Assembly (NCBI RefSeq): GCF_016811915.1
Contig: NZ_CP069127.1
Coordinates: forward strand, 5,280,501-5,344,500
Origin: Brevibacillus choshinensis
GTDB lineage: Bacteria > Bacillota > Bacilli > Brevibacillales > Brevibacillaceae
Direction of reading: 5' to 3'
DNA length: 64,000 nucleotides
Below the pieces are notes generated by a model. That model was given only the letters and a program-made list of their open reading frames with translations, did not search any database and was not told the origin of the DNA. Every line of letters starts with the position of its first letter. The stretch's first letter is position 1. Made by a program: the position numbers and the translations under genes. Of this stretch, positions 42,738-51,532 are shown piece by piece.

Positions 42738-43745
42738 ATGCATACGAGTCTTCCCTTCATCTTCGCTGTCGTTATTCTCGCCGTTTCCTTTGACTTCATC
42801 AACGGCTTTCATGATACCGCCAACGCCATCGCGACTACCGTATCTACCAAGGCATTGCCGCCACGGATTGCCATCACGCTAGCTGCGATCATGAACTTCG
42901 TTGGAGCCTTGACCTTTACCGGTGTCGCCAAAACCATCGGTGGCAAAATCGCGGACCCTGCCAAGCTGGAATACGGAGTCCTCGTCGTCATTGCCGCCTT
43001 GCTCGCAGCCATCCTGTGGAATCTCATCACGTGGTGGTACGGAATTCCGAGCAGCTCCTCCCATGCGCTCATCGGCTCTGTCGTCGGTGCCGTTTTCGCT
43101 TCTGCCGGATCCGGGCAAATCAACTGGAGCGGTTTTGCGGAGATCTTTAAAGGCTTGATTATCTCCCCTGTCATTGCACTGGTGGGTGGCTACATCCTGA
43201 TGAATGTGTTTTACTTTTTGTTTCGCAGGGTGGCCACCCCTCCTTCCAAAGTCAATCGGCGCTTTCGCTATTTTCAGATTTTCACCGCCGCCCTTCAATC
43301 CTTTACCCACGGGACCAACGATGCCCAAAAAGCGATGGGCATCATCGTATTTGCACTGGTAGCGGCTGAGCTTCAGGCAGACGCGAATACCATTCCGTTT
43401 TGGGTACAGCTGATTTGTGCCATGGCCATGGGGCTGGGGACTTCCGTAGGCGGTTGGAGAATCATCAAAACGGTGGGTGGCAAAATCACGAAAATCGAGC
43501 CGATCAATGGAGCGACAGCAGATCTCGCTTCTTCCTCCATTATTTTCACCTTCACTCAATTGGGTTTGCCGGTTAGCTCTACGCATGTGATCTCTTCGGC
43601 CATCATGGGAGTCGGCGCGGCGAAACGGCTGAAAGGGGTGAACTGGGGGATTGCCAAACGCATCGTCATCACGTGGTTTATCACTCTCCCCATCTCTGCC
43701 GTCATCGCCGCCGCCATTTACTTCCTTCTACACCTGTTTGTTTGA
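42738..43745 (+). CDS. Inorganic phosphate transporter, PiT family
   Basis: 335 residues, about ten helices. Both PiT signature repeats are visible: FDFINGFHDTANAIATTVSTKALPP near the start and QSFTHGTNDAQKAMGII in the second half. Proton- or cation-coupled low-affinity uptake of phosphate. Co-transcribed with the DUF47 gene; followed by a hairpin shared with the convergent ATP-grasp operon. Confidence 0.92.
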   Translation: MHTSLPFIFAVVILAVSFDFINGFHDTANAIATTVSTKALPPRIAITLAAIMNFVGALTFTGVAKTIGGKIADPAKLEYGVLVVIAALLAAILWNLITWWYGIPSSSSHALIGSVVGAVFASAGSGQINWSGFAEIFKGLIISPVIALVGGYILMNVFYFLFRRVATPPSKVNRRFRYFQIFTAALQSFTHGTNDAQKAMGIIVFALVAAELQADANTIPFWVQLICAMAMGLGTSVGGWRIIKTVGGKITKIEPINGATADLASSSIIFTFTQLGLPVSSTHVISSAIMGVGAAKRLKGVNWGIAKRIVITWFITLPISAVIAAAIYFLLHLFV

Positions 43746-43761
43746 GCGCAGGCTGCAGCAC

Positions 43762-43790
43762 AAAAAAGCCCCCTGTTATTCAGGGGACTT
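43762..43790 (-). terminator. Terminator of the LLM/ATP-grasp operon
   Basis: On the minus strand AGTCCCCTG AATAA CAGGGGGCT followed by TTTTTTG. May also slow plus-strand transcripts from the PiT operon. Confidence 0.8.
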
Positions 43791-43811
43791 TCACAGCTTG
43801 CCTCTTTGTTT

Positions 43812-44771
43812 TTATACTTCTACCTTTTCGGTGTCCACGACGTTTGCCAGCTCGCGGCCGAGGAATTTCGCCACTTCCAGCATGCCGTAGACGCCTGCTG
43901 CCGCTTCTGCATCCGAATTGTAGTTGGTGTTGGTGTTGATGTCATAGGTGAAGATTTGGCCGTCCTGATTGCGGATAAACTCGATTCCTGCCACTTGGAT
44001 GCCGTTTGCCGCCAGGAAGCTCTCATATTTCTCAATAATCGGGTCCTGGAAGCCCTCCACGATCTGGAACTTCGGCTTGGTCGGCACTTCCTCGCCTACC
44101 GGGCAGAACAAGTCGCCGATTTGGCATGCGTCTGCCGGGCACAGCTCGAAGCCTTCAGAAGTGTCTACCTGCACTGCGTAGACGAATTTGCCGCCCACGA
44201 ATTCACAACGCGTGATAAACGGCTGCGGAGCTTGAATGTACTCCTGAATGAGAGTGATCCCATCCACCGGTTCGTCAAAGTCCGGACCGTTCACGTACGA
44301 CTCCAGTCCTTGCAGGGAGTGGAACAATTGCACACCGAGACCTTTTCCTGCACGGTTGTGTTTGGTGATGAACGATTTGCCTTCAAAGGCTTTCGCCGCT
44401 TTCAGAAGCTGCTCCTTGCCTACCGTCGCAATCGTGCGCGGCGTGCGGATTCCGTGCCCGGCCAGAGCCAGGTACTGAGCAACCTTGCTCACTTCCAAAC
44501 GAAGTGCACTCGACCCGTTAAATACCTTGCGTTCATTGCTCTCCAGCCAATTCAGGACAGCGGAAGTCAGCTCGGGTGCAAAGCGATGGTCGCGCGTATG
44601 GGAGGAAGCGCTCATCCGGCTGTAGAAGACGCCAACCGGCGGTTCCTCTGTCAAATCAACAGAGCCTTCGTCCAGATGCCATTCCTCGTATGGCAGGCCC
44701 AGCTCTTCCAGTCGCTTGGTCAAGTGAACGGTCCATTCGCTATTTTCGTGGATGACGTAGATCTTTTTCAT
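43812..44771 (-). CDS. RimK-like ATP-grasp ligase
   Basis: 319 residues. ATP-grasp fold: the KSFITKHNRAGKGLGVQLF lysine/glycine loop near residue 155, TLIQEYIQAP for the hinge, and VAGIEFIRNQDGQIFTYDINTNTNYN with the acidic/Asn metal ligands. The N-terminal 130 residues form a RimK-type pre-ATP-grasp domain (GVFYSRMSASSHTRDHRFAPELTSAVLNWLE). Members join an amino group to a carboxylate with ATP (e.g. glutamate addition). The gene lies 48 bp downstream of the LLM monooxygenase; the substrates are unknown. Confidence 0.85.
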   Translation of the reverse strand: MKKIYVIHENSEWTVHLTKRLEELGLPYEEWHLDEGSVDLTEEPPVGVFYSRMSASSHTRDHRFAPELTSAVLNWLESNERKVFNGSSALRLEVSKVAQYLALAGHGIRTPRTIATVGKEQLLKAAKAFEGKSFITKHNRAGKGLGVQLFHSLQGLESYVNGPDFDEPVDGITLIQEYIQAPQPFITRCEFVGGKFVYAVQVDTSEGFELCPADACQIGDLFCPVGEEVPTKPKFQIVEGFQDPIIEKYESFLAANGIQVAGIEFIRNQDGQIFTYDINTNTNYNSDAEAAAGVYGMLEVAKFLGRELANVVDTEKVEV

Positions 44772-44819
44772 GGCTTCATTCTCCTCTTATACGTTTCTCT
44801 TCCCGACTTTCGGGCTGGA

Positions 44820-45875
44820 CTAGGATAGAGTTGGCTGCGCTGCACGCAGACCTTCAACAAGCGGCATGACTTCCTTGGAGAAGCGCTCCATTTCCTCGAG
44901 CTGCGGAGAGAATTGAAGCAAGAGCAAATCGACACCTGCTTTTTCATAAGCCAAAATGCGTTCTGCGATCTGCTGCGGCGTCCCGATCAGATTTGGTCGC
45001 AAGCCACGGTTTGAGACCGAATAATCGCGCAATTGAATTTGCTGTTCGAGCTGCGATTTGTTGATGAAATCCTGATAGCCTGCGTAACCGCTCGATTCTT
45101 TTACATCCGTGATTCGTGCCAGTTCTTCCTTCGCTTCTTCTTCTGTCGGTCGGCAGATGACATAGGCTGCCATGCCAAAGGAGGAGAACGGTACTTTGTC
45201 CGTCTGCTGGCGGCGCTCTTTCATATCGTGAATCTTCTTCGCGACTTCCTCCGTCGTGCCCCCGTGCATCACATACGCATCACATGTGGCCGAAATGACT
45301 TGCTTGCCGCGCTCGCTTTCTCCGCCTGCGTACAAGATGGGATTTGGACGCTGAACAGGCTTCGGAGCCAGCTTGGCGTCTTGAATGTCGTAATATTTCC
45401 CACTGTAGCTGAAAACCTCTTCGGTCCAGAGACCTTTCAGTACATCCAGAAACTCCATGGTCCGCTCATAGCGCTCGTCATGCTCGGTGAAAATGCCGCC
45501 GTATTGACGGGCTTCCTCTTCCCACCAGGCAGACACGACATTCAGGGTAAAACGGCCATTGCTGATGTGGTCAATGTTTGCCGCCATCTTGGCAGTGACC
45601 GCAGGATTGTGAAAGCCAGGGCGAACTGCAGTCATGATCTCGATTTTTTCCGTTACCGCTGCCAGCGCAGCAGCAGTCGACCACGCCTCCAGCGAGTCGG
45701 ACTCAGGTCCTTTTATATCGTTCAGGTACAGCTCAGCAATCAGAGTCGTGTCGTATCCCCAGCGCTCTGCTGCTTGGATCACCGTTTTGGCGTACTCAAA
45801 CGTCGGGGGCATATGTTCGTCTTCTACATTTCGGAGCCATCCACCAAAAATCGGTAACCAAAAGCCGTATTTCAT
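44820..45875 (-). CDS. LLM-class flavin-dependent monooxygenase (SfnG/SsuD-like)
   Basis: 351 residues. Luciferase-like TIM barrel: start MKYGFWLPIFGGWLRNV, HDERYERTMEFLDVLKGLWTEE and the substrate/FMN-region SNGRFTLNVVSAWWEEEARQYGG. The closest recognised relatives by eye are alkanesulfonate- and dimethylsulfone monooxygenases, which use FMNH2 from a separate reductase (none here). First gene of a two-gene operon with the ATP-grasp ligase; a perfect inverted repeat lies 61-91 bp upstream. Confidence 0.85.
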   Translation of the reverse strand: MKYGFWLPIFGGWLRNVEDEHMPPTFEYAKTVIQAAERWGYDTTLIAELYLNDIKGPESDSLEAWSTAAALAAVTEKIEIMTAVRPGFHNPAVTAKMAANIDHISNGRFTLNVVSAWWEEEARQYGGIFTEHDERYERTMEFLDVLKGLWTEEVFSYSGKYYDIQDAKLAPKPVQRPNPILYAGGESERGKQVISATCDAYVMHGGTTEEVAKKIHDMKERRQQTDKVPFSSFGMAAYVICRPTEEEAKEELARITDVKESSGYAGYQDFINKSQLEQQIQLRDYSVSNRGLRPNLIGTPQQIAERILAYEKAGVDLLLLQFSPQLEEMERFSKEVMPLVEGLRAAQPTLS

Positions 45876-45935
45876 CGCTCTCTTCTCCTTTGTCTTAGGC
45901 GCTAAAAATAGTGAAAATTGTGATGAAAGAAATTA

Positions 45936-45966
45936 AAGTAATCCTACAACAAAAATAGGATTACTT
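45936..45966. promoter_or_regulatory. Perfect 11-bp inverted repeat upstream of the LLM/ATP-grasp operon
   Basis: AAGTAATCCTA (45936-45946) and TAGGATTACTT (45956-45966) are exact reverse complements around a 9-base spacer in an AT-rich region. Likely a repressor or activator site; no T-run suggests it is not a terminator. Confidence 0.6.
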
Positions 45967-46129
45967 CAATATACTCGACTATTACAATTTTATACGCCCT
46001 GACAAAAGTGCTTGCCGGCACGGGATGCATGAACGACAGCCAACGTCCCTTCTATTTTTTCTTGTTTATCCAAAACCTTACGAGGACAGGATAATAGGGG
46101 AATATGCCCGAAAAAGGAGCTGAAGTGAA

Positions 46130-46520
46130 ATGACTCGTCTACGGTTCCGGCAGTTACGCTATCCCCTCATCGCATTGGCTGTTACGTTAACGCTACTCGG
46201 GACGCATCACCAATATCGTTTACATACTTCCTACGCAGCGGCGCAGCGTTCACAGACCGTCACGATTTCCAGCGCAGGCTTTTTACCCAAACCGTATTTC
46301 TGTGCGGGAAGGGGAGCGTGTGACCTTGATGGTCGTCAATACGGACACGCGCCCGCATAACCTCGCCATTCGCGAGTTGAATGTTTCATCTACGGAATTG
46401 AAGCCGACCCAATCCACGATGCTTCAATTTGCCGCTGAGAAAAAAGGACAATTCTCTTTCGTGTCTGATTACCCCGGCTATCCGGAGACAGGGTATCAGG
46501 GCATGCTGATTATAGAGTAG
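46130..46520 (+). pseudogene. Frameshifted cupredoxin-domain protein
   Basis: Two overlapping frames together encode one protein. The first (46130 onward; AGGAGCTGAAG before the ATG) has a signal anchor (YPLIALAVTLTLLGTHH) and QTVTISSAGFLPKP, then goes out of frame. The second resumes with ISVREGERVTLMVVNTDTRPHNLAIREL and runs to the stop at 46520. Removing one T near 46295 restores PKP-ISVREG, the usual cupredoxin strand. The copper ligand Cys and the second His are missing (FVSDYPGYPETGYQG), so even the repaired protein would not bind copper in the classical way. Could be a sequencing error or a genuine disruption. Its stop overlaps the convergent MFS stop. Confidence 0.75.
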
Positions 46521-47730
46521 CTCCCGATTCTTGCTCTTGCCGGGCTTGCTTCCAGGGACCAAACTTGATCACGCAAAGCGGAATGAGCCCAAGGGTAGTC
46601 ACCGCTCCGAAAAACAAGTAGATCGCAAGTGTCGAAAACTCGTCCTTGATCCATCCGGCCAGCAGATTGCACAGCATCGTGCCCAGCCCGCTTCCTACCG
46701 AGAAAAAGACGGCAAGCGCTGTCACTTGAAGGGAAGCGGGCGTATTTTCCCGGACGAACTGCGCTGCCGTGGCCAAATAAAATCCCACCGATATCCCCTG
46801 AATAAAGAACAGGATGAGAACGGCCGTCGTGCTCGGTGCAGAGCTGTACCAGAACCAACGGATGGCTGAGAAGGTCGCTGCCAACAGAAGCGTGGTCTCC
46901 AGCCCCCAGCGTCTGACGAAATAGCCCACCAGCTTCATGAACGGCGCCTCGCTCCCTGCGAACAACAGAAAAGCGAGTCCCACGCCGGCAACAGTCCCGC
47001 CAATCTCCTGATAGTACAAGGAAAACCAGATGTTATTGGCATTTACGGCACCAAACATGCAGAAGGAAGCAAGCAGAAAAAGCACAAACCGCGGTATGCG
47101 CAAGAGTTGCTTCATCCCCTTGAACACGCTGACTGTAAAGCGGGAAGATTCGCTCACTTCCACAGGCAGTCTCATAAGGAACAGCATCGCGGTGATCAAC
47201 GCCAGGCAGTACGAGTAAAACAGAACAGATGGCCCAAACCTCTCCACCAGCAGCCCAGTGAGAAAGGCAGCAAGTGCAAATCCGACTGCTCCCCACAGGC
47301 GTATATCTCCGAATTGCAGCTGGTTCACTTTCACGTACCCCAGTGCCAGGCTGTCAGAAATCGGAATGATCGCACTCTGAAAAAAGGACAGGAGAATATA
47401 TAAGACAAAGACAAATGCATAAGTAGAAACAGTAGAAAACATGAGCCCCACCAAACCGGAAGCGAGCAGGGTCCCAAAGAGGACGGTCTTCCTGATTTGG
47501 AAGCGGTCACAGATGTATCCCCACATCGGCTGGGCGATGATCGAAACAATCGGCGCAACAGCACTGATCATGCCGATTTGCGTTCCCGTGAGATGAATGG
47601 CTTTGTAATACTGGGTGATGAGCGGAGAAAAAGCGCCAAACCCGTAGTAAATAAAAAGATAGAGGGCGCTGAAACTGAGAAATCCCCCTGCAGCGCCCCC
47701 TGGAGTTTTGCCAGAAAGTGATCCTGACAT
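46510..47730 (-). CDS. MFS transporter (MFS_1-like, 12 helices)
   Basis: About 406 residues from the ATG at 47730 (TAGGAGA upstream); the longer frame upstream overlaps ispH. Starts MSGSLSGKTPGGAAGGFLSFSALYLFIYYGFGAFSPLITQYYKA, then QPMWGYICDRFQIRKTVLFGTLLASG (loop 2-3 motif), and 12 hydrophobic segments. It resembles the nucleoside/phenylpropionate-type symporters of the MFS_1-like group; the substrate is unknown. 10 bp after ispH on the same strand, so probably co-transcribed. Confidence 0.82.
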   Translation of the reverse strand: MSGSLSGKTPGGAAGGFLSFSALYLFIYYGFGAFSPLITQYYKAIHLTGTQIGMISAVAPIVSIIAQPMWGYICDRFQIRKTVLFGTLLASGLVGLMFSTVSTYAFVFVLYILLSFFQSAIIPISDSLALGYVKVNQLQFGDIRLWGAVGFALAAFLTGLLVERFGPSVLFYSYCLALITAMLFLMRLPVEVSESSRFTVSVFKGMKQLLRIPRFVLFLLASFCMFGAVNANNIWFSLYYQEIGGTVAGVGLAFLLFAGSEAPFMKLVGYFVRRWGLETTLLLAATFSAIRWFWYSSAPSTTAVLILFFIQGISVGFYLATAAQFVRENTPASLQVTALAVFFSVGSGLGTMLCNLLAGWIKDEFSTLAIYLFFGAVTTLGLIPLCVIKFGPWKQARQEQESGATL

Positions 47731-47740
47731 ATAAGCTCTC

Positions 47741-48676
47741 CTATTTGACCGCCGGCAATATTTTCGCCATGTTGACGGTGCGTTTCTTTTCCCATGTCTC
47801 TGGGTTGTTTTCGTCAAATTGTTCAAGGAAGCTGATGACTTCCTTGGTCAGCGGCGTCGGTGTAGAAGCACCCGAGGTGACCGCTACCTTCTTTTTGCCT
47901 TTGATCCACTCGATATCCAGCTCCGAAAGATCCGCGATCCGATAAGAAGGGACGTCGGCAATTTCCTCGGACACTTGAGCCAGGCGGTTCGAATTGTTGC
48001 TGCGCGGATCGCCTACTACGATGCACAGCTCCGCTTCCCCTACCTGCTGCGCCACTGCCTCTTGGCGCACCTGGGTGGCCAGACAGATCTCGTTGTGAAC
48101 TTCGACGCGGGAAAAACGGTTGACGATCGCATCCATGAGATGCTTCACATCCCATTGGCTCATCGTCGTCTGATTGGTCACAATCAGCTTGTCAGTCGGG
48201 ACCTGCAGCGCGTCCAGATCCTCTACCTTTTGCACGAGATGAACGTGGTCAGGCGCGATGCCGATCGCTCCCTCCGGCTCTGGATGTCCCTTTTTGCCAA
48301 TGTACAGGACATGGTAGCCTTCCGCCACTTTCTCACGGATCAGGTCATGTGTCTTGGTGACGTCCGGGCAGGTCGCGTCCACGACAGTTAGACCTTTCTC
48401 ACGCGCTTTTTTCCGAACTTCCGGAGATACGCCGTGGGCCGTAAAAATGACCGTGCCTTCATTCACCTGATCAAGCAGGGCTAGCCGGTCTTCCCCATCC
48501 AGCGTTTTAATTCCTTGCTGTTCAAACGCCTCGACGACATGGGCATTGTGTACAATCATGCCCAAAATGTGAATCGGGCGAGGAAGGTCAAAGTTTTGCG
48601 CTGTCCGAAGTGCCAGTACCATGGCATCTACGACACCGTAGCAATATCCGCGGGGGGAAATCTTGATGACTTCCAT
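47741..48676 (-). CDS. ispH: 4-hydroxy-3-methylbut-2-enyl diphosphate reductase
   Basis: 311 residues. Last step of the non-mevalonate (MEP) isoprenoid pathway; gives IPP and DMAPP. The three iron-sulfur ligands are visible: Cys12 (RGYCYGV), Cys103 (DATCPDV) and Cys198 (NEICLAT); TNQTTMS is at 167-173. Followed by an MFS gene after 10 bp. Confidence 0.95.
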   Translation of the reverse strand: MEVIKISPRGYCYGVVDAMVLALRTAQNFDLPRPIHILGMIVHNAHVVEAFEQQGIKTLDGEDRLALLDQVNEGTVIFTAHGVSPEVRKKAREKGLTVVDATCPDVTKTHDLIREKVAEGYHVLYIGKKGHPEPEGAIGIAPDHVHLVQKVEDLDALQVPTDKLIVTNQTTMSQWDVKHLMDAIVNRFSRVEVHNEICLATQVRQEAVAQQVGEAELCIVVGDPRSNNSNRLAQVSEEIADVPSYRIADLSELDIEWIKGKKKVAVTSGASTPTPLTKEVISFLEQFDENNPETWEKKRTVNMAKILPAVK

Positions 48677-48725
48677 CTATACCCCTCCTAATCATTCTAA
48701 TGGCGTCTCGCCCACCTATTATACC

Positions 48726-49655
48726 TTATTTGCTCTCGCTTAGCTTCTGTTCATACACCTTCAAATTATTGTAAACCACTTTCAGCAGAGGTGTGGACAA
48801 GCCCAGTCGCTGTGCGTGGTCCAGGAGATAGCCTTGCAGGTGATCCGCTTCTACAGACAAGCCTTTCTCCATATCGCGGAGCATGGACGATTTCATGGCA
48901 GCCCCTTGATTTTGGAATGTCTCCATCTGCTTGTCGACGATATCGGCACGGATCGGTGCTTCCAGCGCCCGAATCACCGCAGCACATTCTTCCGCAAGCT
49001 GGCGCGTCAGGTCTATGCCGTATTTGGAATCACGGATCGGTCCGACAGCAGCATTCATCAAGGTCGTAATTCCTGACAGGGTCGTGATGAACAAATACTT
49101 TTGCCATGCATCGCGCTGGATGTTCTCACTCGCCCGCATGGAACCGTTGATACCGGAAAACGCCTCTGCAATTCGCATGACTCGTTCACTCATTCCGCCT
49201 TCCCACTCGCCAAACACCGTATCGTGGGTAGAGCTCGTTTGAACAATGTCGCCGTCCGCATTCAATGTCGTCTCGATGAAGCACAATCCGCCGAGCACGC
49301 GTCCCTGGCCGAACCGCTCCCATAAAAGCTCCATGTGCGCTATCCCATTCAACAGAGGAATGACAACCGTCTGCTCCCCTACATAGGGAGCGATGTCGCG
49401 GACGCTCTCCGCCAGATGATAAGCCTTGTTCGACAGCAGGACCACATCGAACGGTCCCGCCGCTTCCCCTGCCTTGATCAGCTGCGGCTGCTCCAGATGG
49501 AAGTCGCCATGGATGCTCTGGATGCGAAGCCCTCTCTCCGTAAGCTCTCTGTACCTGCGTTCCCGAACGAGAAAGGTTACATCGACTCCTTTTTCTGCCA
49601 GACGCCCTCCGAAATAACCCCCAATTCCTCCTGCTCCCAAGACCAGTACCTTCAT
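48726..49655 (-). CDS. panE: 2-dehydropantoate 2-reductase
   Basis: 309 residues from the ATG at 49655 (GGAGGGG upstream); the frame upstream lacks the family start. NADPH-binding motif VLGAGGIGGYFGGRLAE at about 4-20, then LLSNKAYHLAESV, NGIAHMELLWERFG and a helical C-terminal domain with MLRDMEKGLSVEADHLQGYLL. Makes pantoate for coenzyme A. Several paralogues of this family exist in Bacillales and some act on other ketoacids, so the exact substrate is likely but not certain. Confidence 0.88.
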   Translation of the reverse strand: MKVLVLGAGGIGGYFGGRLAEKGVDVTFLVRERRYRELTERGLRIQSIHGDFHLEQPQLIKAGEAAGPFDVVLLSNKAYHLAESVRDIAPYVGEQTVVIPLLNGIAHMELLWERFGQGRVLGGLCFIETTLNADGDIVQTSSTHDTVFGEWEGGMSERVMRIAEAFSGINGSMRASENIQRDAWQKYLFITTLSGITTLMNAAVGPIRDSKYGIDLTRQLAEECAAVIRALEAPIRADIVDKQMETFQNQGAAMKSSMLRDMEKGLSVEADHLQGYLLDHAQRLGLSTPLLKVVYNNLKVYEQKLSESK

Positions 49656-49758
49656 TCGGTATCCCCTCCGCAAAATGATTGTGGCATCCAATTTTAGCTA
49701 AAAACAGTTCGTCTATATTCTACAGAAACGGAACTCTTTTCAAAAGCCCGCAATATAA

Positions 49759-49775
49759 TGTTAGAAATCCTAACA
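49759..49775. promoter_or_regulatory. GlnR/TnrA box upstream of glnA
   Basis: TGTTA-GAAATCC-TAACA is an exact match to TGTNA-N7-TNACA. It lies 19 bp upstream of the -35 box, near -64 relative to the expected start site, closer to a TnrA activation position than a GlnR repression position. Confidence 0.75.
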
Positions 49776-49794
49776 CGAAATGTAACAAAACCTC

Positions 49795-49824
49795 TTGACG
49801 AACGATGGGAGTTGTCGATATAAT
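49795..49824 (+). promoter_or_regulatory. Predicted sigma-A promoter of glnA
   Basis: TTGACG (49795-49800), 18-bp spacer, TATAAT (49819-49824). Confidence 0.7.
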
Positions 49825-49901
49825 TCCAAATATAAAATAACGCGTAAAAACGAACTTTAAATTTCATCAAATAAAAATAATTCGTGAATGGAGTGTTTCT
49901 C

Positions 49902-51320
49902 TTGGATATGAAAACAGTCTTGTCCACCCTTGAGTCTGAAAAAGTCGAATATGTCGACTTCCGCATCGTCGACCTGCTCGGCCGCCAGCACCACGTTACC
50001 ATTCCTGCCTATGCTGTAGATGAAGGCACATTCCGCAACGGTGTCGCTTTTGACGGCTCCAGCTTGATCGGCTATAAATCCATCGAAGAAAGCGACATGG
50101 TGGCCATGCCTGATCCGGCGACTGCCTTCATCGATCCTTTCGTGGAAGCCAAAACGCTGAACATCGTATGTAACATCGTAAACCCTGACTACACTGCCTA
50201 CGATCGCGACCCACGCGGCATCGCACTGAAAGCAGAAGCTTATCTGCAGCAACTGGGCGTAGCTACCGCAGCTTACTTTGGTCCTGAATCCGAATTCTTC
50301 CTGTTTGACTCCGTGCGCTATGATTCCGGTCCATCCGGCTCCTTCTTCCACATCGATTCGGAGGAAGCGTTCTGGAACACAGGAAAAGAAGGACAAAACC
50401 TCGGTTACAAAGTGCGCAACAAAGGCGGTTACTTCCCGGTACAGCCTACTGACACACAAGCAGACATCCGCAACGAAATGTGCACCCTGATGACCCAAGC
50501 AGGCATGTACGTAGAGCGTCATCACCACGAGGTAGCCACTGCAGGTCAAGGCGAGATCAACTTCCGCTTCGACACCTTGACTCGCACTGCTGACAACCTC
50601 TTGCTGTTCAAATACATCGTGCGCAACGTAGCTGCCAAACACGGCAAAACCGCTACTTTCATGCCAAAACCTATCGTGGGCGACAACGGTTCCGGCATGC
50701 ACGTACACCAAAGCTTGTTCGACGGCGACACCCCTCTCTTCTACGAGCAAGGTGGATACGCAAACCTGAGCCAAACTGCTCTGCACTACATCGGAGGCAT
50801 CCTGCACCACGCACCGGCCCTGATCGCGTTGACCAATCCGAGCACCAACTCTTTCAAACGCCTGGTTCCTGGCTACGAAGCTCCAGTCAACCTGGTCTTC
50901 TCGAAAGGTAACCGTTCTGCTGCAGTCCGTATCCCGGTAGCTGCTGTTACACCGAAAGCATCCCGTATCGAGTTCCGTACGCCTGACTCCACGGCCAACC
51001 CATACCTGGCTTTCGCTGCCATGCTGATGGCTGGTCTGGACGGAATCAAGCGCAAGCTGGACCCGCGTGAAATGGGCTTTGGTCCAATGGATAAAAACAT
51101 TTACGACCTGTCCGATGCAGAAAAACACGAAATCAAGAGCGCACCTGGCTCTCTTGAGGAAGCTTTGAATGCTCTGGAAGCTGACTATGAATTCTTGCTG
51201 GAGGGCGGCGTCTTCACGAAAGAGCTGATCGATAGCTGGATCTCCCTGAAGCGTGGTGAAATCCAACAAGTAGAGCGCACCGTCAATCCGAAAGAATACG
51301 AGCTGTACTACGATCTGTAA
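49902..51320 (+). CDS. glnA: Glutamine synthetase, type I-beta
   Basis: 472 residues from the TTG at 49902, chosen because GGAG lies 8 bp upstream; an ATG two codons later is the alternative. ATP-dependent amidation of glutamate. All class motifs are present: FDGSSLIGYKSIEESDM, GPESEFFLFDSVRY, GQGEINFRF, KPIVGDNGSGMHVHQS, NSFKRLVPGYEAPVN and the C-terminal PKEYELYYDL. The length, the 25-residue insertion region (FHIDSEEAFWNTGKEGQNLGY) and DKNIYDL with Tyr401 align with the adenylylatable enterobacterial GSI-beta type. The feedback-inhibited GSI-alpha of Bacillus (about 444 residues) is different. Monocistronic, with a GlnR/TnrA box. Confidence 0.93.
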   Translation: MDMKTVLSTLESEKVEYVDFRIVDLLGRQHHVTIPAYAVDEGTFRNGVAFDGSSLIGYKSIEESDMVAMPDPATAFIDPFVEAKTLNIVCNIVNPDYTAYDRDPRGIALKAEAYLQQLGVATAAYFGPESEFFLFDSVRYDSGPSGSFFHIDSEEAFWNTGKEGQNLGYKVRNKGGYFPVQPTDTQADIRNEMCTLMTQAGMYVERHHHEVATAGQGEINFRFDTLTRTADNLLLFKYIVRNVAAKHGKTATFMPKPIVGDNGSGMHVHQSLFDGDTPLFYEQGGYANLSQTALHYIGGILHHAPALIALTNPSTNSFKRLVPGYEAPVNLVFSKGNRSAAVRIPVAAVTPKASRIEFRTPDSTANPYLAFAAMLMAGLDGIKRKLDPREMGFGPMDKNIYDLSDAEKHEIKSAPGSLEEALNALEADYEFLLEGGVFTKELIDSWISLKRGEIQQVERTVNPKEYELYYDL

Positions 51321-51405
51321 GAAGCTCAACCCGGTTTCTTTTGCCGGTGGCCATGCTGAATCTGTTTCCATCCTCCATCCATATAGAATTTTCCTCATGG
51401 AAAAA

Positions 51406-51446
51406 GCCAATCGCTTCCCTTTGGGAAGGATTGGCTTCTTTTTTTC
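51406..51446 (+). terminator. Terminator of glnA
   Basis: GCCAATCGCTTCCC and GGGAAGGATTGGC form the hairpin, followed by TTCTTTTTTTC. A near copy recurs at 52217-52254. Confidence 0.88.
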
Positions 51447-51532
51447 TTGCGGGATTACAAGCATCTTACGACCAGCCCATTCTCGTACGTTCATCAAAAG
51501 TAATGATTTGAATTATTTTACACTTTACCACG

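Noticed and set aside
49857..51497. A 546-codon minus-strand frame opposite glnA
   Set aside because: Shadow of glnA: repetitive Val/Phe/Gln/Ala composition, no RBS, and glnA itself is unmistakable.
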